Source: Funneliformis mosseae (taxonomy: Eukaryota; Glomeromycota; Glomeromycetes; Glomerales; Glomeraceae). From it: DNA of 18,996 nucleotides. The position numbers and the translations under genes were made by a program. Positions 1 to 7,071 of this stretch are shown piece after piece (the stretch's first letter is position 1; each line of letters opens with the position of its first letter). A model generated the notes under the pieces. That model had not been told where the DNA came from and did no database searches. It saw nothing but the letters and a program-made list of their open reading frames with translations. Where the stretch lies: assembly GCA_910592005.1 (NCBI GenBank), contig CAJVPP010001595.1, positions 1 through 18,996 of the forward strand, in the 5' to 3' direction.

Positions 1-1266
1 CAACTGCTAACCTATTCGGTATAAAAATCACATGGCTAATAACTTATAAAAAATTTATTTAAATTTTTATTTTTAAGTTGTGCAATATTTTTGTCCCCCC
101 CCCCGGTACTTTAGATTGTAATTTAATAATTTATATTTAACATTTAAATTTATAAAACTTTATTTTTATTTAAATTGTAAATAAAATATAAACAAACTTT
201 ATATTATTAGATTATTGTAATCTTTACTTGAATGATAATTAATAATTTACTAAGGATCTTCAGTAATCATTAAAATCTTGTAATTATATCATATTATTAA
301 AGAAATTTTATATTACCTCAGATTTGACAAAAAGAGAAATATTATTAATACTGATACACCTTTTTTTAATATTAGTTTTTTATTCTTAGCTATAATGCTA
401 ATAATTAAAATTATGGATTGTATTATATTTCTTATACTTATTGATTTTATAATAAATTAATCTAAAAAGTAAAAATATATTAAAATTTTTCTGTTTTTCA
501 AATTATATCATACTTTTTAAAGTTTAGAAATTAATGTATAATTCATTAATAAAATTTATTTTTAATGATAGATTTTTCAGTAATATTTATATCATCATCT
601 GATGAGTAAAATTGTATAGAAAAAGTAATAAATATTGAAAGAAATATTTTTTCATATTATATTTACATAAATAATTAGTTTTATTTTTATTTTTTTTACT
701 TATTTAGCTCTAGCTATTTGTTTCCTTACCTTTTTCAGATGAGAAAGAAATAGAAATGACAATTTTTTAAGAGTAAAGAATTCTTTATCATGAATAAAAA
801 TATTATCTTTTATTAGTTATTAAATGATAACAGTCAAGGTTTTTAAGTTATTATCAATTTATATTTTAATTAAAATGATTATTATGATTTTTTGTTAGAT
901 TTTCAATAAAAAAAAAATGTAATTTAGATTTAAAAGGTGATTTTGATGATATTGTGAACTTAGTTTGAAGTTGAAATAATATTTTTGTAAAGTTTTCAGT
1001 TTTTTTATTTTTTAGTATTTTGAAAGTTAGGGTTTTTGATTGTATTTTGACTAGTCTTTTTAGAAATATTTTTATTATATGATTCAGATATTTTTCTGTA
1101 ATTACTTTTTCTTTTTGTTATTGAAGACATTTTGGAAAAAAGATTGACAGAAAGAGTTTTATGTAATTTAAATCAGTAATTGTAGAAATGTATTGCTAAT
1201 TTATATTGTATAAATTATTAAATTTTAAATTTTAATCACAAGTTTAAACATTATTAATTATTATTA
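1..1266. other. Gene-free A+T-rich stretch
   Basis: No reading frame of convincing length or composition was found on either strand. Homopolymer and A/T-rich low-complexity sequence dominates. The one compositional oddity is an unbroken run of ten C at 95-104, which stands out in such A+T-rich DNA and could be a replication-slippage site or an assembly-sensitive spot. Confidence 0.6.
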
Positions 1267-1389
1267 CACAGTCCATTAGGATTAGTGCGTATACCAATAT
1301 TAATATAATGTCGATCAGCAAAAAAAAATATCAGATATGATTAAAAAAATATTAGTACATTAAATTTCACACAATCCTAATAGACCGTG
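1267..1389. mobile_element. 123-bp Tc1/mariner-type miniature element
   Basis: The left end CACAGTCCATTAGGATT and the reverse complement of the right end CACGGTCTATTAGGATT match at 15 of 17 positions, and weaker similarity continues inward. Each end is flanked directly by TA (1265-1266 and 1390-1391), the duplication made by Tc1/mariner transposases. There is no internal coding capacity, so this is a non-autonomous miniature element that would need a transposase from elsewhere. A Tc1/mariner-like transposase relic occurs at 17867-18170, but I see no evidence that the two belong to the same family. Confidence 0.75.
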
Positions 1390-1390
1390 T

Positions 1391-1470
1391 AATAATTGTA
1401 TATTATTCAATAGGGCGTTAAAACATCGGTCTTTGACCAATATAGTCCTGTTCAATAACATACAATTATT
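1391..1470. repeat. Imperfect palindrome next to the Tc1/mariner element
   Basis: The left arm 1391-1414 and the reverse complement of 1447-1470 agree at 21 of 24 positions, with a spacer of about 32 bp that itself contains the short palindrome GGTCTTTGACC. It starts at the TA on the right side of the neighbouring miniature element. It may be a second, older miniature element or part of a composite; no target duplication was found for it alone. Confidence 0.6.
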
Positions 1471-1667
1471 GTTCTAAGTGTAAGTATAGGGCTGTCACTT
1501 TTACTACAAACTATGCATAAAATACCTGTTTGCACACATGATATAACAATTCAAAAATTGGGATAGATAACAATTAATAATAAACTTTTATCAATAAATA
1601 TATTATAAAAATAAATATTTCATTGTATAATTAAATCAAATCAAATAAAAATAAATAAATTGTTATC

Positions 1668-2534
1668 GTTAATGTATTGGGGTAAATAAATGACAACATA
1701 TCTTGAATTGAAGAAGCTTTCTCTTCAAAAATCTCGAGAATAAGAATTGAGTCTTTACTTTCGTTATCGTTTGTAATTTTAATTTACTCATTTGAATTAG
1801 GTGTTGCAAGAGTAAATAAATCGTTAAAAAAATTTGTAGCAAGCAGTGTTGGAATTGGACCTTGTCCAATTTCTAATAATGGACTAATGGACTTTGGACC
1901 TAATGGAGAGGTCCAGTCCATTTCCAATTCAAATGGATTATGTTTATATAATTTTGGCCAAATTATAATTTTATATCTATAATTCTGGCCAAATTAATAA
2001 TGCTAGCCTAACTTAAAAATTTGAACGATAATAAAATCATTCTGCTTGAATGATCGATCGATAATAAATTCGTTCAGCTAGAATGATTCTACCGACCTGA
2101 ACTTGATTTTTCAGGTGACAGTGAATTTGAAATTAATATTACGAACATTTTAAAATTTACCTCATTCCTGCTAGAGATCATAATTTTAAATGGAAACATC
2201 TAGATATTTATATTGAGATTTTGGGGGAACCTAATTATTTGTTATATTAAGTAATAATAAGTAAATTTAATAAAATTCTAACAAATATCATGAACATATT
2301 GCTAAAATTATATAGTTGTTGGATGAAGTCTATAGTCTAATAGTCCAAATTTTAATGGAATTGGAATGGACTAAGTCCATTAGTCCAATAGTCAAATGGT
2401 CCAAAAGTCCATTAGTTCAAAAGGCCAACACTTGTAGCAAGTGAAAGGAAAGGTTTATGTACAAGAAAATGGGTATCCTCGATAAGAATGATATTTTCAT
2501 CTTCATAATAATGAATAGGATGATTTTCCGCCAT
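1668..2534 (-). pseudogene. Truncated BTB-domain gene copy split by a hAT-type insertion
   Basis: This is a partial duplicate of the BTB gene at 3016-3798. From an ATG at 2532-2534 (reading leftwards) it begins MAENHPIHYY and continues through the conserved HKPFLSLA segment. It is then interrupted at 2433-1844 by a transposable element. After the insertion the same frame resumes with FNDLFTLATPNSNE, hits an in-frame TAA at 1784-1786, and continues recognisably through QDMLSFIYPNT before similarity stops near 1668. The C-terminal two-thirds of the parent are missing. Three lesions (insertion, stop, 3' truncation) make a functional product very unlikely. The promoter-proximal region is shared with the intact copy, so a short transcript is possible. 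BTB identity comes from the parent and is confident; the family subtype is inference. Confidence 0.85.
1844..2433. mobile_element. 590-bp non-autonomous hAT-type element
   Basis: The element sits inside the BTB pseudogene and is bounded by a perfect 8-bp direct repeat GTAGCAAG (1836-1843 and 2434-2441), the duplication size of hAT transposons. The left end reads CAGTGTTGG and the right end CCAACACTT, an inverted repeat with one mismatch at the outermost base. Many copies of TGGAC/GTCCA motifs cluster near both ends in both orientations (for example GGACTAATGGAC near 1880 and TAGTCCAATAGTC near 2380), as expected for subterminal transposase-binding repeats. No transposase frame is present. The interior carries GGCCA palindromes (1955-2000) also seen in the element at 11937-12235. 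The uninterrupted relative at 3016-3798 shows the empty site. Confidence 0.85.
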
Positions 2535-3015
2535 CCTATAAATAGATGGAATGAATAATTAACTTTACCAATGATAATTTGGATGATTACGATTGTAAAT
2601 GATAACGTGGGCAGTATTGGAAAATTACCTTAAAATGATCCCTACTCGCAATTACATTATAAATTATTATACTAAAATGATTTAAAAATGTTAACTTCGC
2701 GTGTGTGGGTTTTATTGAGATCTTTTTACATCATAGTTTATATTCAGTTATAATATTTGTTAATTACTAGGTTATAAGTTTCATTTATACCGCAATTATA
2801 ATTAAATCCAATTAATTGTTTATTTTTAAAATGGAAAAATAAATTTTCTAATTATTATTATAAAACATCTGCCGTTAACTAATTAATACCGCTTTATAAT
2901 CATTATAATAAAAGAGTGAATTCTAAAGTTTAAAAAAAATAAGACAACACAATTGTAATCCACCTTCCTTTGTATATATTCAATGACGTACTGAGTAATG
3001 TAAAGGGTTGTTATA
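2535..3015. promoter_or_regulatory. Upstream region of the broken BTB copy, duplicated from the intact one
   Basis: The first ~230 bp can be aligned with the upstream region of the intact BTB gene. Shared blocks include CTTTACCAATGAT, then a CGTGGG block followed by TTGG.AAATTACC, then ATTATAAATTAT, and finally GTGGGTTTTATT or its relative. This shows the duplication included 5' flanking DNA. A TATAAATAG string lies immediately 5' of the start codon in this copy. From about 2770 to 3015 I see only A+T-rich spacer, which is also the 3' flank of the intact BTB gene. Promoter activity is inferred from position and shared sequence only. Confidence 0.45.
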
Positions 3016-3798
3016 CTAATCTTCTAACTCAATAAAAGGATAGAAATTCATATCCAAACATTTTTTATTTGACCTTTCAAATTTTAAAAGATATTCTTGA
3101 AATTTTGTAAATACTTCAGCTTCAGTGGCATCAAAACAATAATAAATTAATTTACTATATACAATTGATGGTTTGGGTGTAGGATAAACAAATATACTTT
3201 TCATACCAACATTCCCATGTCTCAATCGCATAGAAAATTTATCTAATGCAGCATGATAGAGATAACGGTTATGAACCAACTTTTCTCGTGCTCCTTTTGG
3301 AATTTGAATAAATTCACTATCACTTTCATATTTGAGAAAATAATCTAAAATAAGCTTAGACGCTTCTTTAAAAGGGATTGGTAAGCGATACTGATATGCA
3401 AGTCTAAAAGAGGTAAGAATATTCTCAATTAAGTTGTTTTGAAGAAATAAGTCACAAGAATTTGTAAGTTTTTTAATTATGAATTTATCAGCTATTCGAA
3501 ACAAATTTTCAACATTTTCCCAACTTATATCCAATATTGTATTAGGATAAATAAATGAAAGCATATCTTGAAATGAAGAGACATTCTCTTCAATAATCTC
3601 GAGAACAAGATTTGAGCCTTCTCTTTCATTAGCGTTTGTAATTTTCTCATTTGAATTAGGTGTTGCAAGAGTAAATAAATCGTTAAAAAATTCCGAAGCA
3701 AGTGAAAGGAAAGGTTTATGTACAAGAAAATGTGTATTCTCGACTTTAAGGATGATATCTCCATTTGCATAATAATGGATAGGATGTTTTTCCGCCAT
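3016..3798 (-). CDS. BTB/POZ domain protein, Agaricomycete-type, intact
   Basis: The frame encodes 260 residues if translation starts at the ATG at 3798 (MAEKHPIHYY). I prefer it to the in-frame ATG at 3879, because the duplicated copy keeps this start and lacks the first 27 codons. Residues ~8-95 form the BTB fold: YYANGDIILKVEN, then HKPFLSLASEFFNDLF, then LVLEIIEENVSSFQDMLSFIYP. Next comes a helical segment with ENVENLFRIADKFIIKKL and LAYQYRLPIPFKEASK, which resembles the post-BTB helices of fungal BTB proteins. There is no membrane segment or signal peptide. BTB domains mediate homo- and heterodimerisation, often as cullin-3 adaptors; no kelch, MATH, TLDc or zinc-finger partner domain is present, so the partner is unknown. 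No intron is needed. It is divergent from the BTB-TLDc relic at 4110 and tandem to a broken copy. Confidence 0.85.
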   Translation of the reverse strand: MAEKHPIHYYANGDIILKVENTHFLVHKPFLSLASEFFNDLFTLATPNSNEKITNANEREGSNLVLEIIEENVSSFQDMLSFIYPNTILDISWENVENLFRIADKFIIKKLTNSCDLFLQNNLIENILTSFRLAYQYRLPIPFKEASKLILDYFLKYESDSEFIQIPKGAREKLVHNRYLYHAALDKFSMRLRHGNVGMKSIFVYPTPKPSIVYSKLIYYCFDATEAEVFTKFQEYLLKFERSNKKCLDMNFYPFIELED

Positions 3799-4109
3799 CT
3801 TACTATGAATAAAAAATTTTTTTTGACAGTTTAATATATGGATAATTAGACAATCAACTGTGTTAATATTGTTTCCCAATAAGGTAAAGCTTTACCAATG
3901 ATGGTATCGTGGGTAGCGTTGGCAAATTACCGATCTCAATGACATCACTTTTATTAAATATTTTTTATTATAAATTATCAAAATGACCAAGGTCATTTAA
4001 AAAATTGTAATGGCCTGACCTTCATCAATGCACACGGTTGGGTTTTATTACCAATAATAACGAGATATTTACATAAGTTAAATTGTCTGTAAAAATTGAT
4101 TTATAACAA
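3799..4109. promoter_or_regulatory. Divergent intergenic region between two BTB genes
   Basis: This ~310-bp region separates the minus-strand BTB gene from the plus-strand BTB-TLDc pseudogene, so it probably held both promoters. Blocks at 3888-3935 and 3968-4050 are shared with the upstream region of the broken BTB copy. A near-perfect palindrome AAATGACCAAGGTCATTT lies at 3981-3998. The half-site AAATGACC is the same motif that fills the ends of the hAT-type element at 11937-12235, so it could be either an operator-like site or a transposon footprint. Function is inferred from position alone. Confidence 0.4.
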
Positions 4110-5580
4110 ATGGCTTCAATATTTCATACTGGGACTTTCTAAAAGATTTTTCAATAATTTTAAAGGATTCCGATGATTTCAACGTACTCCATTAAAACTT
4201 CGAACCGTGCCAGCGACAATTTTCTTGGCTTTTTCGATATCATCCGTGTTTAGATAAGGTAATTTTTCTTCGGCGATTTTTTGGATTTCTTATTATTCAA
4301 GTTTGAGAAAAGGAATTTGGGCACATTCAGAGCACGTTCTCCATATTTTAAAAGTGACTTTTTCGTCTAATTGGATTGTAAAAAAGAATGATAAGCCTAA
4401 CATCACTCAAATTTTTTTTGATTTTAAAATAAATTGTATTTTCAAATCCACAAAATTTAATTTTTTTTTTGTTTGGATTTAAAATTAAAAATTAAAAATT
4501 TCTTAATTTTAAAAATATAATTATACAGGTGAAATTAATTTGACGATCAATTGGGTGAAGTTATTCTTGGACTACTAATTGCATCTGATGAACTATTTCT
4601 TGACGAATTTTTTCAACATGTTCAAGATTACTTGATTGAAAAATATAACGGTTGGATTCAACAAAATTATGTCCTCGTTATTCATGCCGTATTTAAACTT
4701 GCTTGTTGTAAGAAATTGCATGATTATTGTCTTAAATCAATCTGCGCTGACACACAACCTTTTATCACTTCGAAAGATTTTCCATCGCTTGATAAAGATA
4801 TGTGTTTTGGCTTACTTAAAGGGATGATTTACAAGTTCAAGAAATTGTTGTTTTAGATAATTTGATCAAATGGGGTATTGAGCAGACTCTTGGGCTGAAA
4901 ATCAAGGATCATGATTTAGCTAAATGGAGTCAAGAAAATTTTAAAAAACTAAAGAAACGTTAAAACAATTCATACTCCTTATTCGGTTTGTGGGTATTTC
5001 TCGTGTTGATTTTTTGATAAGGTCCGTCCTTATAAAGCAATTATTTCTCATCAAATTTATGTAAAGCTTGATGAATTTTTTTATAAAGGTACCATATCAA
5101 AATCAACTGCTTTACCACCTCGCGCAGGAAACTGAAACCAACTGTAATCGATTCAAAACTAGCAACTATTATAGTTAATTGTATTGATAAAATGATTCAG
5201 CTGTTTATCTAATAATAATTATATATTACAAAATTTTAATATATTGTGTAACAGAAAAGGACCATTTATAGTATTGGTAAGTTCCGTCAAAAAAATCTAT
5301 GGGGTTATAATCCAATTGGATATGCATCAAGAAATGGTCAATGGTTATCTTCTTCAGGCAGATTTGTCTTTTCTTTTAAAATGATCAAAATATAAATAAT
5401 ATGAAAATGGAAGATCAAAGAATACATATAAACATGATGATGTTACAATCTTTAATTTTGGAGGCCATTTATATAATAACGGATAAACTTTTTTCCTTAG
5501 TATTATGACAATATATTTAATATAAATTATGATCAAGCTGTTTCTTTTACCTGTTAAAGAAATTGAAGTCTTAGTATTAG
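4110..5580 (+). pseudogene. BTB-BACK-TLDc gene relic with many frameshifts
   Basis: It begins at an ATG at 4110 (MASIFHTG) and in pieces follows a glomeromycete BTB-BACK-TLDc protein. BTB pieces are at 4110-4186 (FSIILKDSDDFNV) and 4291-4420 (ARSPYFKS, SSNWIVKKND). A likely intron follows, ending ATACAG at 4528. A long BACK-like stretch runs from 4529 to 4980 (VILGLLIASDELF, HVQDYLIEKY, SICADTQPFITSKDF, NLIKWGIEQT). A linker at 5017-5190 contains KVRPYKAIIS and ALPPRAG. After a second likely intron (acceptor ACAG at 5254), TLDc remnants appear (YNPIGYASRNGQWLSSSG near 5310-5365, FNFGGHLYNNG near 5451-5483, KEIEVL near 5556). I count about eight or more single-base indels (for example near 4130, 4545, 4818, 4950, 5015, 5130), a missing middle of TLDc, and an antisense insertion at 4188-4289. 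TLDc domains are linked to oxidative-stress resistance; this copy cannot make a full protein. Confidence 0.85.
4188..4289 (-). pseudogene. rplK-like: Antisense fragment resembling the C-terminus of bacterial-type ribosomal protein L11
   Basis: Read on the minus strand from 4289, an open frame of about 34 codons contains IAEEKLPYLNTDDIEKA, then KKIVAGTVRS and a terminal NG. This matches my memory of the C-terminal domain of bacterial L11 (pattern IAE.K.PDLN..DIE.A...IAGTARSMG), the part that binds 23S rRNA. A TAA lies immediately upstream in frame at 4290-4292, so only a fragment is present. It sits exactly between two adjacent pieces of the BTB domain (DDFNV and IIQV), so it is an insertion in that pseudogene. 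Its G+C is visibly higher than that of the surrounding DNA. It could instead derive from the fungus's own nuclear gene for mitochondrial L11, or be a coincidence of about 34 residues. Confidence 0.45.
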
Positions 5581-6235
5581 AAATAATTCAAAAAATTCGA
5601 ATATTTTATATGAAAGTTTGCTTTTTTTTTAATTAAGAATAATTTGGACTATAATTTAAAATATTTGATATTTGGATGGTATTTTTTTTTATTTTTTTAC
5701 TTCAATGTTTATGTGTTTAACTTTTATTCTTTACTCAATAAATTAAATGATTAATTTATATAGCAAAAATAAACTGAATGGATAAACAAACTAATAACAA
5801 ATAATTAATAATAATAAATTAGTATAATGTAACAATTAGTAAGTAGGATAATAATCTGAATATGCATCTAAATCAATTTTAATTCTGAATATATATTTTA
5901 ATAATCTGTTTAAAGTTTAGAATTATATTCCAAGAACTTTTATAATTATGATTCCAATTGATATTTATAAATACTATCCTAGCATATATATCATGTAATT
6001 AATATAAATAGTTTATTGAAATTTATATAAAAATAAAAATCTTTATAACTTATAAATTATACAATTATAATTTAAATTTAACCAGCTATTCAAATGCAAC
6101 TAACAAATAGATAAGTATGTCTATTTCCTTAATGATAAATTATAATTCTTTGTATTTTATTCATCTTTAAGACAATTTTAGCATGTATAACTAACCATTA
6201 CTAAAATGATTCTTACCTTAGAACCTTTTGAATCA
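5581..6235. other. Gene-free A+T-rich spacer
   Basis: No coding, RNA or transposon signature was recognised in this 655-bp stretch. It consists of A+T-rich sequence with short homopolymers, between the TLDc relic and the CCTAA-rich tract. Confidence 0.55.
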
Positions 6236-6425
6236 ATTCAATAATAATCCTAATCCTAATCTTTAATCCCTAATCTCTAATCTCTAATCCCTAATCTTAA
6301 TCCTAATTCCTAATTCTTAATTCTTAATTCTAACCAGATTCTAATTCCTAATCCTTAATTATTAATCTAATCTTTATATTTCTAATCCCTAATCCCTAAT
6401 ATAATCTTAACACTAACCTCTAATC
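6236..6425. repeat. Degenerate CCCTAA/CCTAAT minisatellite, telomere-like
   Basis: About 190 bp consist of near-tandem variants CCCTAAT, CCTAAT, TCTAAT and TTCTTAA. Examples are TAATCCTAATCTTTAATCCC near 6250 and TAATCCCTAATCCCTAATAT near 6385. The canonical fungal telomere unit on this strand is CCCTAA, so this may be a decayed interstitial telomeric tract, for example a filled break or an old chromosome end. The period is irregular (6-8 bp), and a simple CTAAT microsatellite of non-telomeric origin is an alternative. Confidence 0.6.
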
Positions 6426-6593
6426 TGATATGTTAACATTTAAATACAAACTAATACATACCACTATATTGTCAAGATATTTATTCTGTATACTTGCACA
6501 AAGCTGATTTATTTCTATAAGCTAACAGAACCAAAATGTGCATAATTCTATGATTATAAATTATTTCAGTACATAATTTGGGTATCCGGACGT

Positions 6594-6784
6594 TTCGCCG
6601 AATCCGTTTCGCCGAAACCCACTTTGCCGAAGCTAATTCACCGAAAGGACTCTTCGCCGAACGACCACTTCGCCGAATGGACTTTTCACCGAAATACCAT
6701 TTCGCCGAAATGCGTTTTGCCGAATCCTTTTCGCCGAACGGACACATCGCCGAATCCGTTTCACCGAAAGGACATTTCGCCGAA
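6594..6784 (+). repeat. Left array: 13 units of TTCGCCGAA
   Basis: Units start at 6594, 6608, 6623, 6637, 6653, 6669, 6685, 6701, 6716, 6730, 6746, 6760 and 6776, spaced 14-16 bp. Seven are exact. Five are TTTGCCGAA or TTCACCGAA, and one begins ATCG. The unit is an odd palindrome (TTCG, central C, CGAA). Spacers are often GGAC- or TCCG-like. Confidence 0.9.
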
Positions 6785-6933
6785 AATGACTACTGCGTAA
6801 CATTTGTTTAACTAATCATTTTTAGGTTCTACATTATAAAGTTAGTTTTTTCTTAATAATTTCGTTGGAAATAATAAAAAAAGTTCAATAAATCTGGAAA
6901 ATTGCTAACAACCAACAGCGAATTATTTTCGTT

Positions 6934-7050
6934 TTCGACGAAATTTCTTTTCGGTGAAAAGTCCATTCGGCGAAGTGACCGTTCGGCAAGATGTCCTTTC
7001 GGTGAATTGGCTTCGGCAAAGGGGGTTTCGGCGGAACGGGTTTCGGCGAA
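6934..7050 (-). repeat. Right array: 8 units of the inverse TTCGGCGAA
   Basis: Units start at 6934, 6950, 6966, 6982, 6998, 7012, 7027 and 7042, spaced 14-16 bp, in inverse orientation to the left array (central G instead of C). Two are exact. Four are TTCGGTGAA or TTCGGCAAA-like, which are the reverse complements of the two left-array variants. One has a central A and one ends GGA. Confidence 0.9.
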
Positions 7051-7071
7051 ACGTACCGTAACCCATAATTT

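Larger units (their letters stand above)
6580..7064. mobile_element. 485-bp foldback-like element built of TTCGCCGAA arrays
   Basis: The element is flanked by a perfect 7-bp direct repeat ATAATTT (6573-6579 and 7065-7071). Its termini are related inverted repeats: 18 bases from the left end GGGTATCCGGACGTTTCG align without gaps to the right end's reverse complement GGGTTACGGTACGTTTCG with 14 matches. Inside, a left array of TTCGCCGAA units and a right array of the inverse TTCGGCGAA face each other across a spacer of about 150 bp (6785-6933) with no coding capacity. Long inverted repeats made of short tandem units are the architecture of foldback elements such as Drosophila FB or Galileo. The 7-bp duplication resembles that reported for Galileo-type P-superfamily elements, but family assignment is not possible here. 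Apparent reading frames across the arrays are by-products of the ~15-bp period. Confidence 0.8.

Noticed and set aside
1669..1869. 66-codon minus-strand open frame
   Set aside because: It is an alternate frame of the broken BTB copy; the same alternate frame is open in the intact gene at 3525-3770. The BTB frame is the one that carries family residues.
6578..6811. Open reading frames of 60-90 codons on both strands across the TTCGCCGAA arrays (FAE/SPK-like peptides)
   Set aside because: The unit spacing is close to a multiple of three and the unit contains no stop, so both strands stay open by construction. Start codons and composition give no gene signal.
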